Assembly (NCBI RefSeq): GCF_014648855.1
Contig: NZ_BMRX01000003.1
Coordinates: forward strand, 124,001-188,000
Source of the DNA: Streptomyces parvulus
GTDB taxonomy: Bacteria > Actinomycetota > Actinomycetes > Streptomycetales > Streptomycetaceae
Direction of reading: 5' to 3'
DNA length: 64,000 nucleotides
The notes below the pieces were generated by a model. It was not told the origin of the DNA. It saw nothing but the letters and a program-made list of their open reading frames with translations, and did not search any database. A program made the translations under genes and the position numbers. Shown here in pieces: positions 43,590-53,033 of this stretch (position 1 is the stretch's first letter; every line of letters starts with the position of its first letter).

Positions 43590-44714
43590 TCAGCAGGGCC
43601 AGGCGCCGGTGTGCAGCAGGGTCTCGATGGCGGCGGTGTACGGGCGGATGTCCAGGTTCTGCTCGGCGAGCCAGGTGTCCGAGTAGTACTTGTCGAGGTA
43701 CCGGTCCCCCGGGTCGCACAGCAGCGTCACCACGCTCCCCCGGCGTCCCGCGGCCACCATCTCGGCGACGATCTTCAGCGCGCTCCACAGGCCGGTGCCC
43801 GTGGAGCCGCCCGCCTTGCGGCCGATGGCCTGTTCCAGGGCCCGGACGGCCGCGACGCTGGCCGCGTCCGGGACCTTCATCATGCGGTCGACGGCGCCGG
43901 GCACGAAGCTCGGTTCCATCCGGGGCCTGCCGATGCCCTCGATCCGGGAGCCGCGGTCGCAGGCGACGTCCGGGTCGCCGGTGGTCCAGCCCTCGAAGAA
44001 GCAGGAGTTCTCCGGGTCGGCGACGCAGACGCGGGTGTCGTACTGCATGTAGTGCACGTAGCGGGCCAGCGTGGCGGAGGTGCCGCCGGTGCCGGCCGTG
44101 GCGACGATCCACGCCGGTTCCGGGAACCGTTCCAGCCGCAGCTGCCGGAAGATCGATTCGGCGATGTTGTTGTTCCCGCGCCAGTCGGTGGCGCGTTCGG
44201 CGTAGGTGAACTGGTCCATGTAGTGGCCGCCGGTCTCGGCCGCGAGGCGAGCGGACTCCTCGTACATCCGGCGGGAGTCGTCCACGAAGTGGCACCGTCC
44301 GCCGTGGAACTCGATCAGGCGGATCTTCTCCGTGCTGGTGGTGCGCGGCATCACGGCGACGAAGGGGACCCCGATCAGCTTCGCGAAGTACGCCTCGGAG
44401 ACGGCCGTGGAGCCGCTGGACGCCTCGATGACCGGGCGGTCCGGGCGGATCCAGCCGTTGCACAGGCCGTACAGGAACAGGGAGCGGGCGAGCCGGTGCT
44501 TGAGGCTGCCGGTCGGGTGGGTCGATTCGTCCTTGAGGTAGAGGTCGATGCCCCACCGCTCGGGGAGCGGGAAGAGGAGCAGGTGGGTGTCGGCCGAGCG
44601 GTTGGCGTCCGCCTGGACCTTGCGCACGGCTTCTTTCAGCCATGCCCGGTAGTCGGCGTCACTGTGGTCGACGTCCAGGGTGGCGCCGGTGCGGGTCTGC
44701 CGGGGGGTGCTCAC
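43590..44714 (-). CDS. PLP-dependent cysteine synthase-family enzyme (Cds1/cysteine desulfhydrase-like)
   Basis: The 374-aa fold-type II PLP enzyme has '[18 protein letters not shown]' (Schiff-base Lys), '[15 protein letters not shown]' and 'AGTGGTSAT'. Length and sequence style resemble mycobacterial Cds1, which makes H2S from cysteine, more than CysK. It begins at GTG 44714 behind AAGGAG. Cysteine desulfhydrase activity is inference. Confidence 0.82.
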   Translation of the reverse strand: MSTPRQTRTGATLDVDHSDADYRAWLKEAVRKVQADANRSADTHLLLFPLPERWGIDLYLKDESTHPTGSLKHRLARSLFLYGLCNGWIRPDRPVIEASSGSTAVSEAYFAKLIGVPFVAVMPRTTSTEKIRLIEFHGGRCHFVDDSRRMYEESARLAAETGGHYMDQFTYAERATDWRGNNNIAESIFRQLRLERFPEPAWIVATAGTGGTSATLARYVHYMQYDTRVCVADPENSCFFEGWTTGDPDVACDRGSRIEGIGRPRMEPSFVPGAVDRMMKVPDAASVAAVRALEQAIGRKAGGSTGTGLWSALKIVAEMVAAGRRGSVVTLLCDPGDRYLDKYYSDTWLAEQNLDIRPYTAAIETLLHTGAWPC

Positions 44715-44982
44715 GACGGGGCTCCTTACGCTGCGCGCCGACGGCGTGTCGGGCGGCCGACGCCTCGATCATAGACACCTTCCACACGCTTCTCACCTGC
44801 ATAAACACACCTTTGGGCGCCTCAAAGACACCCCTGGGGCGGATCGCCGCGCACGGTGGGGGCGCATTCGCGCGAGTGCTCCGGCCGCCCCCGGAAAGCG
44901 AGGGTGCGTACTGGTGCTGGGCGCGCGGTGCGGGCAGACTGCCAGCGGGTGGGACGACCGACGCGCGCGAGGGGGCGACGGC

Positions 44983-45306
44983 ATGGCGGACCCGGAGTTC
45001 AGGGCCACGGGAGTGCGGATCGGGAAACGGCTGCGCTCACTCACCCGGGCCGGGACGGTCCGGATCAGCGACGGCAGGGTCGAGCTGCTCACCAGCTACG
45101 GCAGTGAGATCGACAGCGCGCCGGTGCAGGCGGTACGGGCCTCGCGCCCCTGGTTCGGCCCGGACGACCGCGCCCTCGCCGACCTCAACGGCAAGCGGTA
45201 CCTGCTGACCCTCGGCGAGCGGGACCCCGCGCCGGGTGAGCCCGGTCCGCCGGCCGCCCGCCGTTTCATCGAGGCCGTGCACCGGGCGGCCGGACATCGC
45301 CGTTGA
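44983..45306 (+). CDS. Small conserved-looking protein of unknown function
   Basis: The 107-aa protein has GAGGGGG 7 nt before ATG. It is basic and beta-rich ('TRAGTVRISDGRVELLTSYG'), with 'IDSAPVQAVRA' and 'LNGKRYLLTLGE'. No TM or signal is present. I do not recognise a family. Confidence 0.65.
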   Translation: MADPEFRATGVRIGKRLRSLTRAGTVRISDGRVELLTSYGSEIDSAPVQAVRASRPWFGPDDRALADLNGKRYLLTLGERDPAPGEPGPPAARRFIEAVHRAAGHRR

Positions 45307-45490
45307 GATGTCCGTAAGTTGCGGTGCCTCACCCCTTGCGTCACGCTGGTCTCACGTCACTCTGGGTTTACCGGCGATAACGCTGCGAACCAGCCCGCCG
45401 GCCATGACAGCAGGCGGCGGCGCGCCGCGTGCGCCCTGCTGGATCCGAACTCCGTGTTCTTCCGGACCTCTTTGTCGGGGAGTCGCAGCC

Positions 45491-46039
45491 GTGATCAGTC
45501 ACCCAAGCAGACACTGCACGGTGGAGCTCCAAGCCCTGCCGTCGCGGATCGGCCAGGTCCGCAGAATCGTATCTGCGCAATTGCGCTACTGGCATATGGA
45601 CCCCCTGATCGACCGGGCCTCGCTCGGCGTGACGGAGTTGCTGACCAACGTCCACCTGCACGCCGTGCCGGACAAGACGTGCACCGTGGAGATGGAGCTG
45701 CTCCTGGAGCGGCTGACCGTCTCGGTGCGCGACCACGATCCGCGCCTGCCGGTCGTGGACGACGCCGCGCCCCTCGCCACGTGCGGCCGAGGGCTCTCCA
45801 TGGTGGCGGCGATGAGTGAGACCTGGGGCGCCCGGCCGGACGGCGAGTCCGGCAAGGTCGTCTGGTTCACGCTGCCGGCGTGCGGCGACCTGGCCGCGGT
45901 CACCGCTCCGCCGGTCACCGCGCGGGCACCGCGCCGTCTGGTCGGGGAGGTGCCGGCCACCGTGTTCGCGGAGGCCGAGCCCGTCGTCGATCTGGGCAGC
46001 CCCCAACCCGCTCCCGCCCGGTCGGCCGTTGCCGGCTGA
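45491..46039 (+). CDS. RsbW-like ATP-binding protein (HATPase_c_2)
   Basis: The 182-aa protein has the N-box 'VTELLTNVHLHA', a degenerate G1 'VRDHDPRLP' and G2 'GRGLSMVAAMSETWG' of the anti-sigma-factor kinase family. GTG 45491 follows GGGGAG. Such proteins in Streptomyces bind a sigma factor or antagonist, but none is adjacent, and the C-terminal ~45 residues are low-complexity. Partner unknown. Confidence 0.85.
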   Translation: MISHPSRHCTVELQALPSRIGQVRRIVSAQLRYWHMDPLIDRASLGVTELLTNVHLHAVPDKTCTVEMELLLERLTVSVRDHDPRLPVVDDAAPLATCGRGLSMVAAMSETWGARPDGESGKVVWFTLPACGDLAAVTAPPVTARAPRRLVGEVPATVFAEAEPVVDLGSPQPAPARSAVAG

Positions 46040-46258
46040 CCGGGCGGTGACCTCTCATCGGCGGGCGCCGGACGGCGCGGCTCCCGTCAGGGCGGGCCGG
46101 GGCCCCAGGGGCCCGTGACCGCCCCGGGGCAGCCGGCCGGACAGCGCACGCCCGCGCCGTAGGGAGTGCGAACGGCGGTGCTGCCACCGCACGTGTGCCC
46201 GCCCGGCGTCGACGATCCGCGCGGCGGACCGGGCGCGGCCGCGGCCGGCCCGCGGCGG

Positions 46259-46549
46259 TCATACGCCACGGCCCTTGCGCGGCCGGCCGAACTGCTCGTC
46301 CAGCACGGAGAGCCGACGCCAGTACTCGTCCTCGTCGATCTCCCCGGAGGCGAACCGGTGGCCGAGGACGCTGATCGGTGAGCCGTCCTCGGCGGCGGGC
46401 CGTCCGGGTCCCCGGCGCCCGCGCCAGACGGTGCGGCGGAGCAGGGTGATTCCGGCGCCGATGACCAGCGCCCAGATCAGCGGGAAGAACAGGATCCAGG
46501 GGCCGGGCCCGCCGTCGCCGAAGTGTGCCAGGGTCTCCATGTCGTCCAA
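46259..46549 (-). CDS. Small SHOCT-domain membrane protein
   Basis: The 96-aa protein has one TM ('GPWILFFPLIWALVIGAGITLL') then a SHOCT motif ('RFASGEIDEDEYWRRLSVL'). ATG 46549 or 46540. It is divergent from the TetR gene. SHOCT domains mediate oligomerisation; role unknown. Confidence 0.75.
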   Translation of the reverse strand: MDDMETLAHFGDGGPGPWILFFPLIWALVIGAGITLLRRTVWRGRRGPGRPAAEDGSPISVLGHRFASGEIDEDEYWRRLSVLDEQFGRPRKGRGV

Positions 46550-46712
46550 CTCCTCGTGGCGATGTCCTGCGTGTCGCTTCCGAGCGTCCCCCGGGAGCGG
46601 GTCGCGGTCGTCGTACGGCCGGCGGCACCGGCCGTACCCCGCGGGGAGTACGCACGGCGCCCCGGGCCTGCTCCCTCCCGCGCGGCAAGCCGTCGAGCTG
46701 CTCCTCGACTTC

Positions 46713-46732
46713 TGTAACTACTAGTATGTACA
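46713..46732. promoter_or_regulatory. TetR operator overlapping the -10
   Basis: TGTAACTACTAGTATGTACA is an A+T-rich palindrome (16 of 20 positions) just 8 nt before the TetR start, and contains TAGTAT as -10. Autorepression is strongly suggested. Confidence 0.65.
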
Positions 46733-46740
46733 GTGGTCGC

Positions 46741-47304
46741 ATGAGCACCTCGGAGCGGCTGATCGAGTCCACCCGCGAACTGCTGTGGGAGCGTGGGTAC
46801 GTGGGGACCAGCCCCAAGGCGATCCTGGAACGGGCGGGCGCCGGCCAGGGCAGCATGTACCACCACTTCAGGGGCAAGCCCGATCTCGCGCTCGCGGCGA
46901 TCCGGCGGACCGCCGACGAGATGTGGGCCACCGCCGAAGCGGTGCTGGACGGTCCGGGCACACCGTACGAGCGGATCGCGGCCTATCTGCGCCGGGAGCG
47001 CGAGGCCCTGCGCGGCTGCCCGGTGGGGCGGCTGACGATGGACCCGGACGTGATCGCCGACGACGCCCTGCGCGCCCCCGTCGACGAGACGCTCGACCGG
47101 CTCAGGGAGCACATCGCCCAGATCGTCGAGGAGGGCAAGGAGCAGGGCGAGTTCGCGCCCGGGCTGGACGGCGAGGAGATCGCGGCGGCCGTCGTCGCGA
47201 CCGTCCAGGGCGGTTACGTGCTCGCCCGCGCCGCCGGCTCGCCCACGGCGTTCGACGCCGCGGTCCGCGGACTGCTGGCCCTGCTCGCCCCGCCCACCCG
47301 CTGA
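46741..47304 (+). CDS. TetR/AcrR-family regulator
   Basis: The 187-aa protein has a TetR HTH 'ELLWERGYVGTSPKAILERAGAGQGSMYHHF' in two blocks, then a helical ligand domain. The dyad upstream of its start suggests autoregulation. It is followed 13 bp later by a DUF4865 gene and then a tautomerase gene, a set seen in Streptomyces. Effector unknown. Confidence 0.9.
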   Translation: MSTSERLIESTRELLWERGYVGTSPKAILERAGAGQGSMYHHFRGKPDLALAAIRRTADEMWATAEAVLDGPGTPYERIAAYLRREREALRGCPVGRLTMDPDVIADDALRAPVDETLDRLREHIAQIVEEGKEQGEFAPGLDGEEIAAAVVATVQGGYVLARAAGSPTAFDAAVRGLLALLAPPTR

Positions 47305-47317
47305 GGAGTGCCTGCCC

Positions 47318-47905
47318 GTGCACGCCATGCAGTACGAGTTCACCCTGCCCGCCGACTACGCGATGGACGTCGTCCGGGAGCGGGTCGCCCGCACCGGTCA
47401 CCTCCTGGACGACTGGCCGGGCCTCGGCGCCAAGGCGTATCTGATGCGCGAGCGAGGAGTGCACGGCTCGCCGGTCAACCAGTACGCGCCGTTCTACCTG
47501 TGGCGCACGGTCGCGGGGATGAACTCCTTCCTGTGGGAGGGCGCCTTCCAGCGGCCCGCCGACGACTTCGGCCGGCCCGCGGTGCGGCAGTGGACGGGCC
47601 TGGCCTACGAGGAGGGAGGCGCCGGCGACTCCCCCGCGCGGGCGGCCGTCCGGCACCGGCGGGCCGTACCGGAAGGGGTGCCCCTGGCGGAGGCGGCCGC
47701 CGAGGCGGTGCGGGAGACCGCGCTGCTGGCGGCCCGGGACGGCGTGGTGCTCGCGGCGGCGGTCGTGGACACCAGTCGCTGGGAACTGGTGCGCTTCTCG
47801 CTGCACGCCGAGGAGGCGCCGGACGAGGTGGACGGCGAGGTCTTCCAGGTGCTGCACGTGTCGGCACCGGAACGCGCGCGGCTGCCGCGGGGGCGCCAGT
47901 GGTGA
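47318..47905 (+). CDS. DUF4865 family protein
   Basis: The 195-aa protein with 'MQYEFTLPADYAMDVVRERV', 'RGVHGSPVNQYAPFYLWR' and 'FGRPAVRQWTGLA' matches DUF4865 as I know it. GTG 47318 has GAGGAG upstream. It is cotranscribed with the TetR gene; function unknown. Confidence 0.75.
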   Translation: MHAMQYEFTLPADYAMDVVRERVARTGHLLDDWPGLGAKAYLMRERGVHGSPVNQYAPFYLWRTVAGMNSFLWEGAFQRPADDFGRPAVRQWTGLAYEEGGAGDSPARAAVRHRRAVPEGVPLAEAAAEAVRETALLAARDGVVLAAAVVDTSRWELVRFSLHAEEAPDEVDGEVFQVLHVSAPERARLPRGRQW

Positions 47906-48123
47906 CCGTCGTACTCCCGGCCCCCGGCGACGTGTCTCCGGGCGAGTGGGGAGGGTGCGGGGCCGACGAGCGCCTGTCCCTCGCCGCCAACGGGGCGGTC
48001 GGCGCGAGATCGGCGCAGCAGCCTGGCGCCGACCCCGCCTCCGGGCCGCCGTCGGGGCCCTGAGCGGCCCTGCCACCCGCCCGCGATCCGCACACCCCCG
48101 CTGTCCGACCGGGAGACCACCGC

Positions 48124-48519
48124 ATGCCCTTCGTCCGCATCGACGCCCACGACACCCAGGCCGGCCGCCTGGACGCGCTCGGCCGGGCCGTCCACGACGC
48201 CCTGGTCGAGACGCTCGGCATTCCGCACGACGACCGGTTCCAGGTCCTCACCGCCCACGACCGCACCCGCGGCACGCTGCGGTACGACGACTACCTCGGC
48301 GTCCACCGGGACGAGGGCGTCGTCTTCGTGTCGATCACGCTGCGCGCGGGCCGCGCGACCGGCCGCAAGCAGGCGCTGTACCGGCGGATCGCCGAACTCG
48401 CCGAGGCGTACGCGGGTACCGAGCCCCGGAACGTCTTCGTCACCCTGACCGAGAACTCCTGCGCCGACTGGTCGCTCGGCCACGGACTCGCGCAGTACGT
48501 AGGCTCGGGCCCATGCTGA
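48124..48519 (+). CDS. Tautomerase-family protein
   Basis: The 131-aa protein begins 'MPFVRIDAHDTQ', with Pro2 as the expected catalytic residue once Met is removed, and shows the beta-alpha-beta tautomerase pattern. Substrate unknown. It belongs to the TetR/DUF4865 cluster although 218 bp separate it. It overlaps the VOC gene by 7 nt. Confidence 0.8.
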   Translation: MPFVRIDAHDTQAGRLDALGRAVHDALVETLGIPHDDRFQVLTAHDRTRGTLRYDDYLGVHRDEGVVFVSITLRAGRATGRKQALYRRIAELAEAYAGTEPRNVFVTLTENSCADWSLGHGLAQYVGSGPC

Positions 48520-48911
48520 GAATCGGTGTACCCGTCGTCGGTGTCAGGGACGTGGCCCGCGCGGAGGCGTTCTGGACGGCCGCGCTCGGGCTGGTGGCCA
48601 CGGAGGAGTGGCGCAGCGAGACCTGGCGCACCCTGGACCACGCCGACGGCTCCGGGCGGGCCCTCGGTCTGATGCGCAGCGAGTCGCCGGCCGAGCGGCG
48701 TCCCCGCCTCCACCTGGACCTCTACACGGACTCCGCGGAGGAACAGGAGGCCGAGGTGCGGCGGCTGGTGGGGCTCGGCGCCCGGGAGGCGGACTGGGAC
48801 CGCTATCCGCCCGACCCCGACTTCGTCGTCCTCACGGACCCCGACGGCAACGTCTTCTGCGTCGTCGACCTGAGCAGGGCCCCCAGCGGCGGCGGAGCAC
48901 CGGCGGCCTGA
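48513..48911 (+). CDS. VOC-superfamily (glyoxalase-like) protein
   Basis: The 132-aa protein has paired beta-alpha-beta-beta-beta units: 'GVRDVARAEAFWTAALG' and 'DPDGNVFCVVDL'. ATG 48513 overlaps the previous stop, indicating translational coupling. Substrate unknown. Confidence 0.8.
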   Translation: MLRIGVPVVGVRDVARAEAFWTAALGLVATEEWRSETWRTLDHADGSGRALGLMRSESPAERRPRLHLDLYTDSAEEQEAEVRRLVGLGAREADWDRYPPDPDFVVLTDPDGNVFCVVDLSRAPSGGGAPAA

Positions 48912-48935
48912 GGCGCACCCGCGCCGCACGACCTG

Positions 48936-48972
48936 GGGCCTGTCGTTCGGATGGGCCGGCGTCGACAGGCCC
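48936..48972. repeat. Short palindromic element ending in GGGCCTGTC
   Basis: GGGCCTGTCG and CGACAGGCCC (perfect 10-bp inverted arms) enclose 17 nt. Its ends share GGGCCTGTC with the 200-bp MITE. The ROK stop codon (TAG on the minus strand, 48972-48974) uses its final base. It probably also acts as a terminator. Confidence 0.65.
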
Positions 48973-50210
48973 TAGCCCAGTGCGCCGAGCGGGTCGTCCA
49001 GGACCGGCTGCCAGGCCAACTCGGCCGCGCCCACGAGGCTGTTGTGGTCCAGTCCGCACGGCAGGATGGGCACCCCGCCGCTCTGGCCCCACAGACTGCG
49101 GTCGGCGACGACGGCCCGCAGCCGCTCGGGGTCGGCGTCGAGCAGGGCGCGGTGGAGTCCGCCGAGGATGATGCGGTCCGGGTTGAGGATGTTCACCAGG
49201 CCGGCGAGACCGAGGCCGAGGCGGTCGATGAGCGCCTCGGTGGCGGTGCGGACGGCCGGGTCGGTGTAGTGGTCCCGGATCAGGTCGTAGGACTGCTGGA
49301 GCAGGGACACCTCGGGTCCCGGCTCGCGGCCGGCGGCGGTGAGGAAGGCGAGCGGGTCGGCCTCCACGTCCAGGCAGCCCCGGCTGCCGCAGTGGCAGGG
49401 GCGCCCCTCGGGGTTGACGGCGAGGTGCCCCACCTCCAGGGCCAGTCCCGAACTGCCCATGTGCAGGCGGCCGTCGAGGACCAGCGCGCCGCCCACACCC
49501 CGGTGGCCGGTGGCCACGCACAGCAGGTCACGCGCACCGCGCCCGGCACCGTGCCGGTGTTCGGCGAGCGCCGCGAGGTTGACGTCGTTCGCGGCGAACG
49601 CGGGCCCCTCGATCCCGGCGGCCCGCACCTGCTCGGCGAAGATGCGCCGCACCGGCGCGCCCGCGGGCCAGGCCAGGTGCAGGGGGTTCAGGGCCAGGCC
49701 CTCCGGCTCCGCCACGGCGGACGGGACGGCGAGCCCCGCGCCGACGCAGCGCCGCCCGGTCTCCCGCAGCAGCTCCGCGCCCGTCTCCACGACGGAGCCG
49801 AGGACCTTCGCCGGGTCGGCGTCGACGACCTCGCAGCCCGGCGCGGTGGCGACGATGCGGCCGCCGAGGCCGACCAGCGCCGCGCGGAAGCCGTCGGCGT
49901 GGACCTGCGCGGCGAGCGCGACGGGGCCGTCGTCCGCGACCTCGAGGCGGTGCGAGGGGCGGCCCTGCGAACCGGCCGCCGCGCCGGGGCGGGCGTCGAC
50001 CCGGATCAGGCCGAGCGCCTCCAGTTCGGCGGCGACGGCGCCTGCGGTGGCGCGGGTGACGCCCAGTTCCGCGGTGAGGACGGCCCGGGTGGGGGCTCGT
50101 CCGGTGTGCACGAGCTCCAACGCGGGTCCGAGCGCGCCGCGCCCCCGTTCCAGCCGCGTCCTGGAGGTGGTCCCTTCCCCCGCCGTCCGGGGGTCCGCCT
50201 TGCCGCTCAT
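48972..50210 (-). CDS. ROK-family transcriptional regulator/sugar kinase-like protein
   Basis: The 412-aa protein has an N-terminal winged HTH ('RAPTRAVLTAELGVTRATAGAV') and a ROK domain with the zinc motif 'GHLAVNPEGRPCHCGSRGCLD'. The ROK fold binds glucose- or GlcNAc-type sugars. An amino-sugar cluster is about 2 kb downstream on the plus-strand coordinate, but no direct link is shown. Confidence 0.88.
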   Translation of the reverse strand: MSGKADPRTAGEGTTSRTRLERGRGALGPALELVHTGRAPTRAVLTAELGVTRATAGAVAAELEALGLIRVDARPGAAAGSQGRPSHRLEVADDGPVALAAQVHADGFRAALVGLGGRIVATAPGCEVVDADPAKVLGSVVETGAELLRETGRRCVGAGLAVPSAVAEPEGLALNPLHLAWPAGAPVRRIFAEQVRAAGIEGPAFAANDVNLAALAEHRHGAGRGARDLLCVATGHRGVGGALVLDGRLHMGSSGLALEVGHLAVNPEGRPCHCGSRGCLDVEADPLAFLTAAGREPGPEVSLLQQSYDLIRDHYTDPAVRTATEALIDRLGLGLAGLVNILNPDRIILGGLHRALLDADPERLRAVVADRSLWGQSGGVPILPCGLDHNSLVGAAELAWQPVLDDPLGALG

Positions 50211-50247
50211 GGAGGGGAGTCTCCCATGATCCGCCGGGGTGGCGTGC

Positions 50248-50898
50248 CTAGAGGCCGCTGACCCTCAGCGTGATGTTCAGCCGCCCGGTGAGGCCCAACT
50301 CCGGTGGTGCGGTGCCCGCGTGCACCCTCGGCACCCCGTGGTACGCGAGGCGGGAGGGGCCGCCGAAGACGAACAGGTCTCCGCTGCGCAGTTCGACGTC
50401 GGTGTAGGGGCGGGTCCGGGTCCGCGGGTTGCCGAAGCGGAAGACGCAGGTGTCGCCGAGGCTCAGGGAGACCACGGGCGCGTCGGACCGCTCGTCGGCG
50501 TCGCGGTGCATGCCCATCCGGGCGTCGGCGTCGTAGAAGTTGATCAGCGCGATGTCGTACGGCGCGGACGCGGCGGCGTCGGCGCCCAGCGCGTCGGTCA
50601 CCGCGCCCCGGCCCAGCTCGCCGAGCCAGGCCGGGAAGGGCTTCACCGGCGCACCGTCCCCGTCGACGACGGTGCGGGCGTAGGCGTACGGATGCCAGTG
50701 CCAGCCGAGGCAGACCTGCCGAGCGGTCATGGTGCCGCCGCCCGGGGTGTGGACGGTGCGCAGTCCGGCCGGGGGGCGGGCCCACTCGCGGCAGGCCCTC
50801 AGCAGCTCGCGCTGCCGTGCGGGCGGGAGCCAGTCCGGCAGGTGGACGGCGCCGGGCGCGGGCTCGGTACGGTCCCTGGGGAACAGCTCGGCGTCCAT
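50248..50898 (-). CDS. alkB: AlkB-type 2-oxoglutarate/Fe(II) dioxygenase
   Basis: The 216-aa protein equals the E. coli AlkB length. Metal ligands are in 'GMHRDADE' (H-x-D) and 'AYHGVPRV', and the 2OG Arg in 'GRLNITLR'. 'INFYDADARMGMHRDADE' is typical of AlkB. Role is direct repair of alkylated DNA. Confidence 0.9.
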   Translation of the reverse strand: MDAELFPRDRTEPAPGAVHLPDWLPPARQRELLRACREWARPPAGLRTVHTPGGGTMTARQVCLGWHWHPYAYARTVVDGDGAPVKPFPAWLGELGRGAVTDALGADAAASAPYDIALINFYDADARMGMHRDADERSDAPVVSLSLGDTCVFRFGNPRTRTRPYTDVELRSGDLFVFGGPSRLAYHGVPRVHAGTAPPELGLTGRLNITLRVSGL

Positions 50899-50973
50899 GC
50901 CTCCATCCTGCCTCCGTCGCCCCGCCGTCCGCGCGAGGGGCCTGAGCTGCGGCTCGGTTAGCCTGGGCACACG

Positions 50974-52131
50974 ATGAACGACCGCAGCGACCGTATGACG
51001 ACGCCATGGGGCGAGCAGGTGCTGACCCGCTTCCCCGAGGACCCGCGCGACCGGCTCCGCGCCTGGGACGCCTCCGACGAGTACCTGCTCGGGCACCTCG
51101 CGGAGCGGGAGGTGCCGCTGACCGGCACGGTCGTCGCGGTCGGGGACCGCTGGGGCGCTCTGGTGACGGCGCTGGCCGCCCACGGGCCGGTGCAGATCAC
51201 CGACTCCCACCTCACCCGGGAGGCGACGCGGATCAACCTGGAGCGGGCCGGCGCCGAGCCCGGCACCGTGCGCCTGCTGACCACGCAGGACCCGCCGCCG
51301 GACCGTGTCGACGTGCTGCTGGTGCGGGTGCCGAAGAGCCTCGGGCTGCTGGAGGACCAGTTGCTGCGGCTCGCGCCCGCGCTGCACGAGGGCACGGTCG
51401 TCGTCGGCACCGGGATGGTCAAGGAGATCCACACCTCGACGCTCCGGCTGTTCGAGCGGATCGTCGGCCCGACCAGGACCTCGCTGGCCGTGAAGAAGGC
51501 CCGGCTGATCTTCGCCACGCCGGACCCCGCGCTGCGGCGGCCGGTCAGTCCCTGGCCGCTCACCTACCGGCTCCCCGACGACGTCGGCCCGCTGCTCTCG
51601 GGGCGGACGGTCGTGAACCACGCGGGCGTGTTCTGCGCCGACCGGCTGGACGTCGGCACCCGCTTCTTCCTGCGGCACCTGCCGTCGGCCGGCGGGGCCC
51701 GCCGCGTGGTCGACCTGGGCTGCGGCAACGGAGTGGTCGGTACGGCGATGGCGCTTGCCGACCCCGGTGCGGAAGTGCTGTTCACCGACGAGTCGTTCCA
51801 GGCCGCGGCCTCGGCGGAGGCGACGTACAAGGCCAACGGGGCGACCGGCCAGGCGGAGTTCCGGGTCGGCGACGGACTGACCGGGGTGCCCGACGGCAGT
51901 GTCGACCTGGTGCTCAACAACCCGCCCTTCCACTCCCACCAGGCGACGACCGACGCCACCGCGTGGCGCATGTTCACCGGGGCGCGGCGCGTGCTGCGCC
52001 CCGGCGGCGAGCTGTGGGTGGTCGGCAACCGGCACCTGGGCCACCACGTCAAACTGAAGCGCCTGTTCGGCGACTGCGACCTGGTGGCCGGTGACAGCCG
52101 GTTCGTGGTGCTGAGGGCCGTCAGGACCTAG
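50974..52131 (+). CDS. RlmG/RsmC-type rRNA methyltransferase
   Basis: The 385-aa protein has two methyltransferase-like halves. The C-terminal active half shows 'VVDLGCGNGVVGTAMA' (SAM) and 'LVLNNPPFHSHQATTD' (N6/N2-guanine motif). It most resembles RlmG, which makes m2G in 23S rRNA. Its 3' end overlaps the convergent aldolase gene by 11 nt. Confidence 0.82.
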   Translation: MNDRSDRMTTPWGEQVLTRFPEDPRDRLRAWDASDEYLLGHLAEREVPLTGTVVAVGDRWGALVTALAAHGPVQITDSHLTREATRINLERAGAEPGTVRLLTTQDPPPDRVDVLLVRVPKSLGLLEDQLLRLAPALHEGTVVVGTGMVKEIHTSTLRLFERIVGPTRTSLAVKKARLIFATPDPALRRPVSPWPLTYRLPDDVGPLLSGRTVVNHAGVFCADRLDVGTRFFLRHLPSAGGARRVVDLGCGNGVVGTAMALADPGAEVLFTDESFQAAASAEATYKANGATGQAEFRVGDGLTGVPDGSVDLVLNNPPFHSHQATTDATAWRMFTGARRVLRPGGELWVVGNRHLGHHVKLKRLFGDCDLVAGDSRFVVLRAVRT

Positions 52132-52981
52132 CGCCGGCGACGACCTGGATGATCGTCGCCACCGTCCGGGCCATGGCCTCCCTCCCGGCGGTGAGATAGC
52201 CCCGTGAGTCGACCGCGTCGGGGCGGGCGGTGAGGTGTTCGCGGATCGCGCCGGTCATGGCGATGTTGAGGGCGGTACCGACGTTGACCTTGGCGATGCC
52301 GCCCGCGACGGCCGAGGCGAGTTCGGCGTCGGGGACGCCGGACGAGCCGTGCAGGACGAGGGGTACGTCCAGCGCGCCCGACAGCTCCTTGAGCAGGTCG
52401 TGGTCGAGGGCCGCGGTGCGGGTGGTCATGGCGTGGGAGCTGCCGACGGCGACCGCGAGGGCGTCCACTGCGGAGTCGGCGACGTAGGCGCGGGCCTCGG
52501 CGGGGTCGGTGCGGGCGCCGGGGGCGTGGGCGTCCAGCGGCGCGGCGCCGTCCTTGCCGCCGACCTCCCCCAGTTCGGCCTCGATCCAGAGCCCTTGGGC
52601 GTGCGCCCAGTCGGCCGCGGCCCGGGTCGCCGCGAGGTTCTCCGCGTAGGGCAGCCGGGAGGCGTCGTACATCACGGAGCTGAAGCCGGCGTCCGGTGCC
52701 TGGCGCAGCAGGGCGTCGCTCTGGACGTGGTCGAGGTGCAGCGCGACGGGCACGGCGGCGCCCTCGGCGGCGGCGACGGCCGCGGCCGCGAGCGGCAGCA
52801 GGCGGCCGTAGCGGTACTTGACGGCGTTCTCGCTGACCTGGAGCACGACGGGCATGCCCGCGGACTCGGCGCCGGCGACGACGGCCTCGATGTGCTCCAG
52901 GGTGATGATGTTGAAGGCGGCCACGGCGGAGCGCGCGGCGGCGGCGCGGCCGACCAGGTCGCCGGTGCTGGCGAGGGGCAC
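52121..52981 (-). CDS. Class II fructose/tagatose-bisphosphate aldolase family
   Basis: The 286-aa protein shows metal-binding 'VALHLDHVQSD', 'IEAELGEVGGKDG', and 'VLHGSSGVPDAEL', as in KbaY/GatY. It would cleave tagatose-1,6-bisphosphate. The SIS gene lies 52 bp upstream on the same strand, as in Aga pathways of N-acetylgalactosamine breakdown. Confidence 0.85.
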   Translation of the reverse strand: MPLASTGDLVGRAAAARSAVAAFNIITLEHIEAVVAGAESAGMPVVLQVSENAVKYRYGRLLPLAAAAVAAAEGAAVPVALHLDHVQSDALLRQAPDAGFSSVMYDASRLPYAENLAATRAAADWAHAQGLWIEAELGEVGGKDGAAPLDAHAPGARTDPAEARAYVADSAVDALAVAVGSSHAMTTRTAALDHDLLKELSGALDVPLVLHGSSGVPDAELASAVAGGIAKVNVGTALNIAMTGAIREHLTARPDAVDSRGYLTAGREAMARTVATIIQVVAGARS

Positions 52982-53033
52982 GGTGTCTCCCTTCCCGCGC
53001 GTTTCGGCACGGGCGTCGGGTGCGGTTGGGGGG

